A stretch of 47,606 nucleotides of DNA from Zoogloeaceae bacterium (GCA_031288305.1 JAITRP010000203.1:1-47606), one strand, 5' to 3'. Counted from the stretch's first letter, positions 32,255-42,109 are shown. Program-made: numbers and translations. The notes: a model not told the origin generated them from the letters alone.

Positions 32255-32291
32255 CATTGGCCCGCTACGCCACTTGCCAAGGAGCATTTCC

Positions 32292-32438
32292 ATGCCGCAC
32301 CGTCTCTATGCCTTTGCCCGGACCATGAAGAACGTGGTCAGCATCATCGGCAACCTGTTGTTGTCCGTCACCCTTGTCGCCGCGCTCTGGAACTGGCTGA
32401 AGAAAACCTTTGTTCGCCCCGCCGCCTACCAGAGATAG
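32292..32438 (+). CDS. 48-residue single-pass membrane peptide
   Basis: GGAG and ATG at 32292 open a 48-codon frame ending with TAG at 32438. The product is MPHRLYAFARTMKN, a hydrophobic segment (VVSIIGNLLLSVTLVAALW), then a basic end (NWLKKTFVRPAAYQR). Positive charges flank one membrane helix. Its last 13 bases overlap the end of the convergent integrase. It lies beyond the early terminators, so it needs another promoter or read-through. Length and layout fit a small phage membrane effector, but no family is recognised. Confidence 0.45.
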   Translation: MPHRLYAFARTMKNVVSIIGNLLLSVTLVAALWNWLKKTFVRPAAYQR

Positions 32439-33445
32439 CCCGCCAATTCCGACGCGCGCAGGTTGGCGTAGCGTTGCAGGCTTTTCAGGTCGGTATGCCC
32501 GGTAATCTTGGCGATTTGCAGGTCGGTCAGCGTGGTGCGCTCATAGAGGCGTGAAGTCGCCTCGTGGCGCAGATCATGGAAGCGCAAGCCTTCGATGCCG
32601 GCCTGGCGCGCGCGAATGGCGAACAAGCGGCTGAGCCGATTCGAGGCCACGCGTACCGGCCTGTGTTGCCAGGAGGGGAACACCCGGCCTTCGCAGCCCG
32701 GCAGCCAGGCCGCGAGTTCGCGGCACATCACGGAACTCATGGGCACTTGCCGTTTGCGCCCGTTTTTCGTGCGAAACAGATAGATGGTTTTTTCGGACAG
32801 GGACACCTGGTCTGTCCGCAAGCTCAACATTTCAGAGAGTCGCATGGCCGTTTCCAGCGCCATGTCGAACAAGAGGCGCTCCTCCCTTGTCCGCAGCGTC
32901 TTGCGCAGAGCCTCTTCTTCCGCGGCACTGAGTCTGCGGTCGCGTTCGCCGGAAACTCCGGGTATGGCGGCGTAGCCTCGCGGCAACAGGCGCAGGGGAT
33001 TTTCCCCCAGGGGCAGGAGTCCGCGGCGCTTCGCCCAATCGAAGCAGCGCGCGAGGCAGCCGACGCGCTTCTTGATGGAGGATGCGGAGAACCGGGCGTT
33101 CTTCAGGCTCCTGACCCAGCCCTCCGCCCACTCGTAGCCGACCGACAGGGTTTTGACGCCCTTGACCCGGAGGCGGGTGTAGCGCACCAGTTCGCGCTCG
33201 GAATCCGGGAGACCGGGCGCTTCGTTGTAGGCGTCGAGCAAATCCTCCAGGGTCTGTGGCGCTCCCATCTGGGCGGCGAGTTCCGTGGGCACCGTGCCGC
33301 GGGAGAGCAGCGCGCTTGCGTAGCGGCTGAATTCCTCGGCGTCCCCGCGCGTGGGGAAGGTCATATAGACGGGCGCGTCGAGCACCCCTTTCTTCAGGAA
33401 CCGCACCTCGAAGGTTCCCGACGCTCGTTGCCGAATGGAAGCCAT
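32426..33445 (-). CDS. int: tyrosine integrase
   Basis: The 339-residue recombinase inserts and excises the prophage. The N-terminal arm-type domain starts MASIRQRASGTFEVRFLKKG; a core-binding domain covers about residues 65-165. Catalytic residues are visible: Arg202 in ETAMRLSEML, His290 and Arg293 in HDLRHEATS, His317 in ITGHTDLKSL and Tyr326 in QRYANL. The ATG at 33445 has AGAGGACGATC upstream; longer frames lack a site. It lies at the prophage edge and is convergent with the early operon. Confidence 0.9.
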   Translation of the reverse strand: MASIRQRASGTFEVRFLKKGVLDAPVYMTFPTRGDAEEFSRYASALLSRGTVPTELAAQMGAPQTLEDLLDAYNEAPGLPDSERELVRYTRLRVKGVKTLSVGYEWAEGWVRSLKNARFSASSIKKRVGCLARCFDWAKRRGLLPLGENPLRLLPRGYAAIPGVSGERDRRLSAAEEEALRKTLRTREERLLFDMALETAMRLSEMLSLRTDQVSLSEKTIYLFRTKNGRKRQVPMSSVMCRELAAWLPGCEGRVFPSWQHRPVRVASNRLSRLFAIRARQAGIEGLRFHDLRHEATSRLYERTTLTDLQIAKITGHTDLKSLQRYANLRASELAGYLW

Positions 33446-33765
33446 GATCGTCCTCTTTTTGTAACACGCGAGATTGCGTGAAGTTGCCCGGTGAACCGTG
33501 GTTTCAACCACAATCGGACATCGCTGCGAGGCACGATATTACACGATCCAGCACGAATAGCAAACTTTCGTGCTACGACGTGATGATGACAAGAGGGTGC
33601 CTGCCAAAGAAAACCCCCGTAGAATCGGGGCTTTTGTGAGCAATCCCAAAACCTCACGACGATTCACGATGACGGACATCCTGTCCGCTGAAAATTCACC
33701 CGTCCGTCACGCGAACAGGATAGAATCATGCGCTTTCGATTCTTTGCGCTCCTCTTGGCCACGCC
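33446..33765. other. prophage-host junction region without gene
   Basis: It contains TTCGTGCTACGACGTG at 33567-33582 (13 of 16 positions as in the capsid operator), on the upstream side of the integrase. A hairpin CCCCG-TAGAAT-CGGGG followed by CTTTT lies near 33617-33637. Host aroG starts at 33766, so the right attachment site should lie between about 33.45 and 33.77 kb. It cannot be placed, since the left site is outside the window. Confidence 0.5.
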
Positions 33766-34863
33766 ATGCATTTTGAAAAACTTGAAAACATTAACGTCGC
33801 GGCGTTCGATACCATGCCGACGCCGCGTGAACTGCACAAGCGGCTGCCCATCAGCGAGCGCGCCAGGGCCACGGTTGGTTCGGCGCGCAAGGCGTTGAAC
33901 GCCATCTTGGATCGCCGCGATCCTCGCGTTTTCGCGGTGGTCGGCCCATGCTCCATCCATGATCCGGTGGCAGGTCTGGATTACGCGCAGCGCCTGAAGG
34001 CGCTCGCCGACGAGGTGCGCGACACGCTGTTCGTCGTCATGCGCGTGTATTTCGAGAAACCGCGCACCACCGTGGGCTGGAAAGGCTACATCAACGACCC
34101 GGACATGGACGATTCCTTTCGCGTCGATATTGGCATGGAAAAGGCGCGCGATTTTCTCCTGCGGGTGAATAATCTGGGTCTGCCCACCGGCACCGAGGCG
34201 CTCGATCCGACTTCGCCGCAATACCTGGGCGATCTGGTCGCCTGGTACGCCATAGGCGCGCGCACCGCCGAATCCCAGACGCACCGCGAAATGTCTTCCG
34301 GCCTTTCCACGCCGGTCGGCTTCAAGAACGCCACCAACGGCGACTTGAGCGTGGCGGTGAACGCCATTCTTTCCGCTTCCCGTCCGCATTCCTTCCTGGG
34401 CGTGGATATCGATGGCCGCGTCGCCATCGTGCGCACCACCGGCAATCCTTACGGTCACGCCGTCCTGCGCGGCGGCGACGGCAAGCCCAATTACGATACG
34501 GTATCCATCGCGCTGGCGGAAGATGCCCTGCGCAGGGCCGGACTGCCCGCTAATCTGGTGGTTGACTGCTCGCACGCCAACAGCCACAAGAAGCCGGAAA
34601 TGCAGCCCCTGGTGCTTGCCGATGTGGTCAGCCAGATTCGCGCCGGCAACCGCTCCATCGTCGGCGTCATGATCGAATCCAACATTGAGGCGGGCAACCA
34701 GCCCATTCCCACCGACTTGCGGCAGCTCAAATACGGCTGTTCGGTCACCGACGCCTGCGTGGATTGGGAGACGACGGAAAAAATGCTGCGCGACGCAGCG
34801 AGCGCGATCAAGGAGGCGCCGCCGCGCAGTCTGGACGCCTGCCGACCGGCGGCAGGCTCATGA
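33766..34863 (+). CDS. aroG: 3-deoxy-D-arabino-heptulosonate 7-phosphate synthase (class I)
   Basis: The 365-residue enzyme condenses phosphoenolpyruvate with erythrose 4-phosphate in the first step of aromatic amino-acid synthesis. Motifs of the AroF/G/H class are present: VVGPCSIHDPVAGLDYA, MRVYFEKPRTTVGWKG, IGARTAESQTHREMSSGL, PVGFKNATNGD and VVDCSHANSHK. The length and ending (EAGNQPI, YGCSVTDACVDW) are normal, so the gene is intact although the prophage lies right upstream. Which amino acid inhibits it cannot be told. The stop overlaps the next ATG as ATGA. Confidence 0.95.
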   Translation: MHFEKLENINVAAFDTMPTPRELHKRLPISERARATVGSARKALNAILDRRDPRVFAVVGPCSIHDPVAGLDYAQRLKALADEVRDTLFVVMRVYFEKPRTTVGWKGYINDPDMDDSFRVDIGMEKARDFLLRVNNLGLPTGTEALDPTSPQYLGDLVAWYAIGARTAESQTHREMSSGLSTPVGFKNATNGDLSVAVNAILSASRPHSFLGVDIDGRVAIVRTTGNPYGHAVLRGGDGKPNYDTVSIALAEDALRRAGLPANLVVDCSHANSHKKPEMQPLVLADVVSQIRAGNRSIVGVMIESNIEAGNQPIPTDLRQLKYGCSVTDACVDWETTEKMLRDAASAIKEAPPRSLDACRPAAGS

Positions 34864-35636
34864 CCGCGCTTATTCGATACCGGCAGGAGGCCGGGCGGGC
34901 GACGGTTACGCTTGACAATCCCGAAAAGCGGAACGCCATCAATCTCGCCATGTGGCGGGAATTGCGCCGGGTCATCGAGGCCGCCTCGGAAGATGAGGGC
35001 GTGCGCTGCGTGGTGCTCGTCGGCGCAGGCGAGCATTTCGCGGCGGGCGGCGATCTGGAGGAATTCCTGACGCTGCGCGCCACGCTGGAGCAGGCGCTCG
35101 TCTATCACGAGGAGGTCGCAGGGGCGCTCACGGCCATCCGTCATTGCCAGCACCCGACGCTGGCGATGATACGCGGCGCCTGCATTGGCGGCGGGCTGGA
35201 AATCGCCGCCTGCTGCGACATTCGCGTCTGCGACGCGAGCGCCCGTTTTGGCGCGCCAATCAGCAAGCTGGGCTTTTCCATGTATCCCGGCGAATTGTCG
35301 GGTTTGCTGAAGACATGTGGTCAGGCGACGGTGGCGGAAATGCTGCTGGAGGGGCGCGTGCTCGACGCCGCGGAAGCCGCGAGGAAGAATCTGGTCAGCC
35401 GCGTGGTCGCGCCGGAGGACTTGCAAGGGGAAGTGGACGCCGCCGTGCGGCGCATTCTCGCGGGCGCGCCCAGGGTCGCCAGTTGGCACAAACACTGGAT
35501 GCGCCGCCTCGCGCACGACGCGCCGCTTGCCGACGAGGAAAAAGCCGCCGCCTTTGCCTTTTTGGATACCAAGGATTATCGCGAAGGACTGCGCGCCTTC
35601 ATGGAAAAACGCCAGCCGCGCTTTACGGGCAACTGA
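34860..35636 (+). CDS. enoyl-CoA hydratase/isomerase family protein
   Basis: The 258-residue crotonase-fold protein shows NPEKRNAINLAMW, the oxyanion segment GAGEHFAAGGDLEEF and the second one in RGACIGGGLEIAACCDIRV. At the first catalytic Glu position of hydratases the sequence reads PGELSGLLK, so a Glu may be present, but the substrate cannot be told. It overlaps aroG by four bases and so is co-transcribed with it. A link with aromatic synthesis is not obvious. Confidence 0.8.
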   Translation: MTALIRYRQEAGRATVTLDNPEKRNAINLAMWRELRRVIEAASEDEGVRCVVLVGAGEHFAAGGDLEEFLTLRATLEQALVYHEEVAGALTAIRHCQHPTLAMIRGACIGGGLEIAACCDIRVCDASARFGAPISKLGFSMYPGELSGLLKTCGQATVAEMLLEGRVLDAAEAARKNLVSRVVAPEDLQGEVDAAVRRILAGAPRVASWHKHWMRRLAHDAPLADEEKAAAFAFLDTKDYREGLRAFMEKRQPRFTGN

Positions 35637-35957
35637 GGATCAGAGGACAGAAGACAGAGAACGGAGCGGTCGCTGACACGGCCTTTGTCGTCAGGGATCA
35701 GGCATCAGAACGGGAATCTGTAGCGCCAATTGCGCAATGATCGCCAAACAAGGAGGTAGGGGCGCGTGACGGCGGACGGACGTGCGTCCTTACAGGATCG
35801 TATAGATGGGTAGTGGGTTGCGTTGCATTTATTCCAAAAAAAAGAGCGAGCTTCGCTTGTCCTTTTTTGCTGATTTGAACCGGCACAAGGCCGCAGGACA
35901 GCCAAAAGCTGGCCTGGCGAAGCCAGATGCGGCTTTGCCGCACAAAAAGTGGTTTTT
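35637..35957. other. intergenic region with bidirectional terminator
   Basis: AGCGA-gct-TCGCT (35845-35857) lies between an A run (35836-35843) and a T run (35864-35869), so it can end transcription from both aroG and mltF. CAGAGGACAGAAGACAGAG at 35643-35661 resembles the tandem heptamers at 37365-37385. No gene is seen. Confidence 0.55.
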
Positions 35958-37322
35958 TTACTTTTTGACGATTGGCGCGGCGCTCCCGATTTCCGGGTAT
36001 TCCATGAATTCCGGCTGGTGGCGCAGCAGGATGTCGTAGAAGAGGCGCACGTTTTCCACCAGGATGACCGCCTCTCCGCCGCGCGCGCGGCCGGACTTGA
36101 GGTTGTTGTAGTACTCGGGGCGCGCCAAGAGCGGCAGGATTTTTTTCATCTCGAACCAGGCGTCGCCATTGACGCCCTTACGTCCAGCCAGGCGGCGGGC
36201 GGCGTTGAAGTGGCCGGGGCCGATGTTGTAGGCCGCCAGCGCCTGCCAGGTGCGATCCGGCTCCGGCGTACTGGCCGGGATGTAGCTTTTCAGGACATTC
36301 ACGTAGCGCGCCCCGGCGAGGATGCTTTCCCTAGGGTCGAGACGATTGGAAACGCCCAGCCGGTCGGCGGTGTCTTCCGTCAGCATCATGATGCCGCGCA
36401 CTCCGGTGGGACTGGTGTTGAGCGGGTTCCAGTGCGATTCCTGGTAGGAAAGCGCCGCCAGCAGCCGCCAGTCGATGCCGGTTTCCTGTTGTGCCTGCTG
36501 GAACAGCGCGCGGTATTTGGGCAGGAGAATCTTGATGCGCCCGATGAAAACCGTCACGTCTATGGGACGCAGACGTTCCACATGTCCCAGATAGCGGTCG
36601 CGCAGGATCGCCAGTGTGCGATCCTCCTGTATCTTGCGAATGAAGGTTTGCGCCCGCTCATACAGACGGGCGTCGCCATTGGCGGGGAACATCCAGGCTA
36701 TCGGCTGCGCTTCGCCCACTTCCAGCCCGGTTTGCAGCATCGGGTAATAGTTCTGGCCGATGTCGATGATCGCCTGATCGACCAGCGCGATTTCCACCTT
36801 GCGGCTGGCGACATCAGCCAGCAGATCCAGCGGAGAGCCGGCGCGCGACTCGCGCACTGTCAGATTGGGCACCTGCTGTTGCAGTTCGCGCAGGGCACGA
36901 TATTGGCGGCTGCCTTGGGCGACGACGGTTTGCCCCTGCAACTGGCTCAGGTCGCGCAGGGGCAAGGCGTCCTCATGGCGCACCAGCACGTCGGACGTGG
37001 AAAGAAAAGGATCGCTGAACACAAAGGTTTTACCTGGCATGGGCGAAAACCAGCCCGCCGCCATGTGCGCTTCGTGCCGCGCCAGGCGCTCGCGGATTTC
37101 ATGCCGGGGGACGGGCACGAAACGCACGGAAACCCCCAGTTCGGCGGCGAACATCCGCGCCAGATCATGCTCGAACCCGACCGGTATTCCGCCTTCCGTG
37201 TCATAGGTCAGCGGCCCGGCGTGGGTGAGCACGACGATTTCCTGCCCCGCTTTCGGAAAGGGCAGCGGCTCCTCCGTACAAGCGGACAACGCCAGCAACA
37301 GCGGCAGAAGCCGGGCGAGCAT
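35958..37322 (-). CDS. mltF: membrane-bound lytic murein transglycosylase F
   Basis: The 454-residue lipoprotein cleaves peptidoglycan glycan strands. The start at 37322 gives a lipoprotein signal MLARLLPLLLALSAC, ending in the lipobox LSAC. Residues up to about 250 form a periplasmic substrate-binding domain of the SBP_bac_3 type (YDTEGGIPVGFEHDLA). The C-terminal domain is a SLT lysozyme-like domain with ALSYQESHWNP carrying the catalytic Glu, and GIMMLTEDTADRLGV and AAYNIGPGHF. A longer frame would include the tandem heptamer repeat and lacks a signal peptide. MltF may be regulatory through its first domain. Confidence 0.92.
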   Translation of the reverse strand: MLARLLPLLLALSACTEEPLPFPKAGQEIVVLTHAGPLTYDTEGGIPVGFEHDLARMFAAELGVSVRFVPVPRHEIRERLARHEAHMAAGWFSPMPGKTFVFSDPFLSTSDVLVRHEDALPLRDLSQLQGQTVVAQGSRQYRALRELQQQVPNLTVRESRAGSPLDLLADVASRKVEIALVDQAIIDIGQNYYPMLQTGLEVGEAQPIAWMFPANGDARLYERAQTFIRKIQEDRTLAILRDRYLGHVERLRPIDVTVFIGRIKILLPKYRALFQQAQQETGIDWRLLAALSYQESHWNPLNTSPTGVRGIMMLTEDTADRLGVSNRLDPRESILAGARYVNVLKSYIPASTPEPDRTWQALAAYNIGPGHFNAARRLAGRKGVNGDAWFEMKKILPLLARPEYYNNLKSGRARGGEAVILVENVRLFYDILLRHQPEFMEYPEIGSAAPIVKK

Positions 37323-37360
37323 CCGGCGAAAACGGCACGATCCCTCTTTCCCCGATTTTC

Positions 37361-37391
37361 TGTCCTCTGTCCTCTGTCCTCTGTCTTCTGG
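37361..37391. repeat. tandem heptamer CTCTGTC, three copies
   Basis: Three exact copies lie at 37365-37385, with partial copies at both ends (TGTC before, TTCTG after). The repeat lies between mltF and tRNA-Ser. A related CAGAGGACAGA stretch lies at 35643. Short tandem repeats of this kind can vary in copy number. Confidence 0.7.
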
Positions 37392-37408
37392 TATCATCCG
37401 CCCCCTCT

Positions 37409-37501
37409 GGAGGGGTACCGAAGCGGTCATAACGGCGCCGACTCGAAATCGGATGGTCGGGTAAAACCGGCACGGGGGTTCGAATCCCCCCCTCTCCGCC
37501 A
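37409..37501 (+). tRNA. tRNA-Ser (anticodon CGA)
   Basis: The 93-base gene has the long variable arm of serine tRNAs. The acceptor stem pairs GGAGGGG with CCTCTCC (one G-T pair), the discriminator is G37498, and CCA is encoded at 37499-37501. The anticodon stem CCGA/TCGG encloses the loop CTCGAAA, so the anticodon is CGA, reading UCG. The T arm is GGGGG-TTCGAAT-CCCCC. tRNA genes are usual phage target sites, but this one lies 3.7 kb from the prophage edge. Confidence 0.95.
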
Positions 37502-38041
37502 GTTTGCCTCCTGCCCATGCTTTTTCTGTCCGCATTCTGTTTTCCCCTCGCTTGGCTGCCCCGATCTTAACAGCAGGCGTCGAAAAACCAGAAGGCGGAA
37601 GACAGATCGGCGGGCGACGGCATCCAAACCGCAAACCGACGGCCTGCCGACATCCTTATGATCCCTGGTTTTTGCGAGGGTGCGATTAAAAGTAGCGGAA
37701 AAACCTTTCCAGACGAAGCACGACTGCTTGCCGTTTCCTCGCTCCCCTTGAGGGGGAGAGGGTAGCCTGGCAGGGCAGGGAGAGGGAGTTGTTCAATGCG
37801 GCGCGTAGCGCCGGGCACTTTCCAAAAGTCCCTTGACCACGCGCCGCGCTGCCCCCTTCCCGCCTCTGCCGGAGTACCCCCCAAAGTGTCGGGAAAAAAA
37901 AGGAGGGAGGGCAAGCGGCGGCGCTTCGTTTGTTTCCTCCACTTTGAATTACACCCTTTTTGCGAGAACGATTTGACCTCTGCCGTGTTTGCGCGTAATT
38001 TCCGCCGTTTGCGTTGCAACATAACCGGAACAGGAAACGCC
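37502..38041. other. 540-bp intergenic region upstream of adk
   Basis: No gene is convincing here. GC-rich imperfect repeats such as CCCCTTGAGGGGGAGAGGG near 37744 and GGCAGGGCAGGGAGAGGG near 37772 suggest decayed repetitive DNA. The promoter of adk must lie near the AT-richer end, but I cannot place it. Confidence 0.4.
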
Positions 38042-38698
38042 ATGCGACTGATTCTTTTAGGCGCGCCCGGGGCTGGCAAGGGTACCCAGGCGCAATTCAT
38101 TTGCGAAAAATTCGCCATTCCCCAGATTTCCACGGGCGACATGTTGCGCGCCCAGGCCAAGGCGGAAACGCCCTTGGGACTGGAGGCCAAGAAATTCATG
38201 GACGCGGGTGCGCTGGTTCCAGACGCGGTGATCATCGGCATGGTCAAGGCGCGGCTTGCCGAGGCGGATTGCGCGCATGGCTATCTGCTCGACGGTTTTC
38301 CGCGCACCATTCCGCAGGCCGAGGCCATGCAGGCGGCGGGCGTGGCGCTGGATTTCGTGCTGGAAATCGATGTGCCGGACGCTGACATCATCGAACGCAT
38401 GGCAGGACGCTGGGTGCATCCGCCTTCAGGGCGCAGCTATCATCTCAAGTTCAATCCGCCCAGAATCGCGAACAGGGACGATGTTACTGGCGAGGCGCTG
38501 ACGCAACGCGCGGATGACCAAGCGGAAACCGTGCAGAAACGTCTCGCGGTCTATCATCAGCAGACCCGCCCGCTGGTGCGCTTTTATGCGGATTGGGCGG
38601 CAAGTGGCGCGGCGGACGCGCCGAAGGTAAAACAAATCAAGGGTGTGGGCGGCGTGGAAGAAATCACCGCGCGCGTTTTCTTGGCTCTGCAACAATAA
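38042..38698 (+). CDS. adk: adenylate kinase
   Basis: The 218-residue enzyme interconverts ATP + AMP and two ADP. P-loop GAPGAGKGT lies at residues 7-15; the AMP-binding segment STGDMLRA and the [15 protein letters not shown] motif follow. The LID is the long type, with [13 protein letters not shown], without the four Cys that bind zinc in some species. The length is normal. Together with the pyrophosphate-using enzymes downstream it fits an energy-saving nucleotide and pyrophosphate cluster. pfp follows ten bases later. Confidence 0.95.
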   Translation: MRLILLGAPGAGKGTQAQFICEKFAIPQISTGDMLRAQAKAETPLGLEAKKFMDAGALVPDAVIIGMVKARLAEADCAHGYLLDGFPRTIPQAEAMQAAGVALDFVLEIDVPDADIIERMAGRWVHPPSGRSYHLKFNPPRIANRDDVTGEALTQRADDQAETVQKRLAVYHQQTRPLVRFYADWAASGAADAPKVKQIKGVGGVEEITARVFLALQQ

Positions 38699-38708
38699 AA
38701 GGCGCGCC

Positions 38709-39965
38709 ATGCCAAAGAACGCTTTTTATGCCCAGTCCGGCGGCGTGACTGCCGTCATCAACGCCAGCGCCTGCGGCGTCATCGAGACCGCGCGCCGACA
38801 TCCCGAAAGAATCGGCAAACTCTACGCCGGACGGGACGGCATCATCGGCGCGCTGACCGAAGACCTGATCGACACCTCGCTGGAATCCGCCGCGGATATT
38901 GCGCGTCTGCGGCATACGCCGGGCGGGGCGTTTGGTTCCTGCCGCTACAAGCTCAAGTCACTGGAAGAGCAGCGGGTGCAGTATGAGCGACTAATCGCGG
39001 TATTTCAGGCGCATGACATTGGCTACTTCTTTTACAACGGCGGCAACGATTCCATGGATACGGCGTGGAAGGTGTCGCAACTGGCGACACGCCTGGATTT
39101 TCCGCTGGTTTGCGTCGGCATTCCCAAGACCGTGGATAACGATCTGGCAGGCACCGACAATTGTCCGGGTTTTGGTTCGGTCGCCAAATATGTGGCGACT
39201 TCCATGCGCGAGGCGGGTTTCGATGTCGCTTCCATGGCGCGCACCTCGACGAAGATTTTCGTGCTCGAAGTCATGGGGCGCCATGCCGGATGGATCACGG
39301 CGGCCTGCGGATTGGCAAGCGAAACCGAGGGCGAAGCGCCGCATCTCCTGCTGTTTCCGGAAATTCCCTTCGACCTGGAAGCCTTTTTGCAGCGCGTGGA
39401 TCATTGTGTGCGACGCTATGGCTACTGCGCCATTGCGGCCTCCGAAGGACTGCGTGACGCAGACGGCAAGCTGATCGCCGAAACCGGGACGCGCGACGCC
39501 TTTGGTCACGCCCAGCTGGGCGGCGTGGGACAGTGGGTGGCGCAACGCATCCAGGATCGATTGGGCTACAAATACCACTGGGCGCTGGCGGATTACCTGC
39601 AACGCGCCGCCCGCCACATCGCGTCGCGCGCCGACGTGGAGCAGGCGTATGCCGTTGGCTGCGCCGCCGTGGAAGCGGCGCTGGCGGGCAAGAATGCCGT
39701 CATGCCCGCAATTCGCCGTCTCTCGGATGCGCCCTACGCCTGGGAGATTGCGCTGACGGAGTTGCGACAGGTCGCCAATGTGGAGAAGAAAATGCCGCGC
39801 GAATTCATTTCCCCGGATGGCTTTGGCATTGCCGATGCCTGCCGCCGTTACCTGTCGCCGCTCGTGGAGGGCGAAGACGCGCCGCCCTTCCTGCGCGGAC
39901 TTCCGGATTACGTGCGGTTGAAGAATATCGGGGTTGCAAAAAAACTCGCGGATTTCGTACCATGA
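38709..39965 (+). CDS. pfp: pyrophosphate-dependent 6-phosphofructokinase
   Basis: The 418-residue enzyme phosphorylates fructose 6-phosphate reversibly with pyrophosphate. The nucleotide-site segment reads YNGGNDSMDTAWKVS, and the active-site segment is GIPKTVDNDLAGTDNCPGFG; the Lys in PKTVDND is the residue that marks pyrophosphate-type enzymes. MGRHAGWITAACGLA is the family hexose-binding helix. The length fits the short B2-type enzymes of bacteria. Its neighbour hppA also uses pyrophosphate, so the two share one pool and may adjust it. ATG at 38709; no strong ribosome-binding site is visible. Confidence 0.93.
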   Translation: MPKNAFYAQSGGVTAVINASACGVIETARRHPERIGKLYAGRDGIIGALTEDLIDTSLESAADIARLRHTPGGAFGSCRYKLKSLEEQRVQYERLIAVFQAHDIGYFFYNGGNDSMDTAWKVSQLATRLDFPLVCVGIPKTVDNDLAGTDNCPGFGSVAKYVATSMREAGFDVASMARTSTKIFVLEVMGRHAGWITAACGLASETEGEAPHLLLFPEIPFDLEAFLQRVDHCVRRYGYCAIAASEGLRDADGKLIAETGTRDAFGHAQLGGVGQWVAQRIQDRLGYKYHWALADYLQRAARHIASRADVEQAYAVGCAAVEAALAGKNAVMPAIRRLSDAPYAWEIALTELRQVANVEKKMPREFISPDGFGIADACRRYLSPLVEGEDAPPFLRGLPDYVRLKNIGVAKKLADFVP

Positions 39966-40057
39966 TGGGCAACGATGCCGCATTTTCCATTTTTGACCGC
40001 AGCACACCCGAGGTCGGGTGGCAGAGGGCTGTGGTCTTTTAGCAAAGAGGAGTCAAT

Positions 40058-42109
40058 ATGTCATCTGGTTTAATCCTGGCGCTCTCCTGCGCGCTTGTCG
40101 CGGTGCTGTATGGCGCTGTTTCCAGCAAATGGATTCTTTCCCTGCCTGCGGGGAACGAGCGCATGCAGGAAATTGCCCGCGCCATCCAGCAGGGCGCTTC
40201 CGCCTATTTGAACCGGCAATACGCCACCATCGCCGTTGTCGGCGTGGTGTTGTTTCTGGTGATTGGTTTTGCGTTGTCCTGGCTTACCGCGATTGGCTTT
40301 TTGCTGGGCGCGGCGCTTTCCGGCGCGACGGGCTATATCGGCATGAATGTTTCCGTGCGCGCCAATGTGCGCACGGCGGAAGCCGCCTGTCAGGGCTTGT
40401 CCGCCGCGCTCACCGTGGCTTTTCGTGGCGGCGCCATTACCGGCATGCTGGTGGTGGGCCTGGGCCTGCTCGGCGTTGCCGGTTACTACGCAATCCTGAA
40501 ACTGCTCACGCCAGAGGCGGAAATTCATCAACTGGTTGAGCCGTTGGTGGGACTGGCTTTTGGCGGATCGCTGATTTCCATCTTCGCCCGTTTGGGCGGC
40601 GGCATCTTCACCAAGGGCGCGGACGTGGGCGCCGACCTCGTGGGCAAGGTGGAAGCCGGCATCCCCGAGGACGATCCGCGCAATCCGGCGGTGATCGCCG
40701 ATAACGTCGGCGACAACGTCGGCGACTGCGCGGGCATGGCCGCCGACCTTTTCGAGACCTATGCCGTGACCGTGGTGGCGACGATGGTGCTGGGCGCGCT
40801 GATGCTGAAAGCCACGCCCGGCGCGGACGACGGCCTGGTGATCTATCCGCTGGCGCTGGGCGGCGTTTCCATCATCGCTTCGGTCATCGGCTGCTTCTTC
40901 GTCAAGGCGAAGGAAGGCGGCAAGATCATGAACGCGCTCTATCGCGGGCTGGCGGTTGCCGGCGCGCTGGCGATCGCGGCGTTTTATCCCGTCACCCAGT
41001 GGATACTGGGCTCGGGGATTGAAACCGCTTCCGGCGCCATCGGCACGTCGGCCATCTTCGGTTCGGCGGTGGTCGGGCTGGCGCTGACCGCCCTCCTGGT
41101 GTGGATCACCGAGTTCTACACCGGCACGCAATACAGCCCGGTGCAGCATGTCGCCGCCGCTTCGCAGACTGGGCACGCGACCAACATCATCGCCGGCCTG
41201 GGCGTTTCCATGAAAGCCACCGCGTTGCCCGTGCTCTGCGTCTGCGCCGCCATTCTCGCCGCCTACAGTCTTGCCGGGCTGTACGGCATCGCCATCGCCG
41301 CGACTTCCATGCTTTCCATGACCGGCATCATCGTCGCGCTCGACGCCTACGGCCCGATCACCGACAACGCGGGCGGCATCGCGGAAATGGCGGAATTGCC
41401 GGATTCCGTGCGCGCCGTCACCGACCCGCTGGATGCCGTGGGCAACACCACCAAGGCGGTCACCAAGGGCTACGCCATCGGTTCCGCCGGTCTCGCCGCC
41501 CTGGTGCTCTTCGCCGACTATACGCACGCGCTGGAAGCGGGCGGCCAGGCGCTGACCTTCGATCTTTCCGATCACATGGTCATCATCGGCCTCTTCATCG
41601 GCGGCATGATTCCCTATCTCTTCGGCGCGATGGCGATGGAAGCCGTGGGCCGCGCCGCCGGCTCGGTGGTCGAGGAAGTGCGCCGCCAGTTTCGCGAGGT
41701 GAAGGGCATCATGGACGGCAGCGCCAAGCCCGACTATTCCCGCGCCGTGGACATGCTCACCCAGGCCGCGATCAAGGAAATGATTGTGCCTTCGCTACTG
41801 CCTGTGCTGGTTCCAGTGATTGTCGGCCTGGCGCTGGGAGCAAAAGCCTTGGGCGGCGTACTCATGGGCACCATTGTTACCGGATTGTTCGTCGCCATCT
41901 CCATGACCACGGGCGGCGGCGCGTGGGATAACGCCAAGAAATACATTGAAGACGAACACTTTGGCGGCAAAGGTTCGGAAGCCCACAAGGCCGCCGTCAC
42001 CGGCGACACCGTGGGTGACCCTTACAAGGACACCGCCGGTCCGGCCGTCAATCCGCTCATCAAGATCATCAACATCGTGGCGCTCTTGATCGTGCCGCTG
42101 ATGATCTGA
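40058..42109 (+). CDS. hppA: membrane H+-translocating pyrophosphatase
   Basis: The 683-residue pump couples pyrophosphate hydrolysis to proton export, or makes pyrophosphate in reverse. About 15-16 membrane helices are seen. The active-site motifs are present: [39 protein letters not shown], and [18 protein letters not shown] with [17 protein letters not shown] near the end. [10 protein letters not shown] has Lys where potassium-dependent enzymes carry Ala, so it should be potassium-independent. AAAGAGGAG precedes the ATG. It lies 92 bases after pfp. Confidence 0.96.
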   Translation: MSSGLILALSCALVAVLYGAVSSKWILSLPAGNERMQEIARAIQQGASAYLNRQYATIAVVGVVLFLVIGFALSWLTAIGFLLGAALSGATGYIGMNVSVRANVRTAEAACQGLSAALTVAFRGGAITGMLVVGLGLLGVAGYYAILKLLTPEAEIHQLVEPLVGLAFGGSLISIFARLGGGIFTKGADVGADLVGKVEAGIPEDDPRNPAVIADNVGDNVGDCAGMAADLFETYAVTVVATMVLGALMLKATPGADDGLVIYPLALGGVSIIASVIGCFFVKAKEGGKIMNALYRGLAVAGALAIAAFYPVTQWILGSGIETASGAIGTSAIFGSAVVGLALTALLVWITEFYTGTQYSPVQHVAAASQTGHATNIIAGLGVSMKATALPVLCVCAAILAAYSLAGLYGIAIAATSMLSMTGIIVALDAYGPITDNAGGIAEMAELPDSVRAVTDPLDAVGNTTKAVTKGYAIGSAGLAALVLFADYTHALEAGGQALTFDLSDHMVIIGLFIGGMIPYLFGAMAMEAVGRAAGSVVEEVRRQFREVKGIMDGSAKPDYSRAVDMLTQAAIKEMIVPSLLPVLVPVIVGLALGAKALGGVLMGTIVTGLFVAISMTTGGGAWDNAKKYIEDEHFGGKGSEAHKAAVTGDTVGDPYKDTAGPAVNPLIKIINIVALLIVPLMI

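Noticed and set aside
37567-38247. 226-codon leftward frame opposite the adk leader
   Set aside because: Runs through the adk start region, has no ribosome-binding site and no recognised domain.
40070-41575. 501-codon leftward frame opposite hppA
   Set aside because: Antisense of a fully conserved proton pyrophosphatase gene; the product is His/Arg/Gly-rich without motif.
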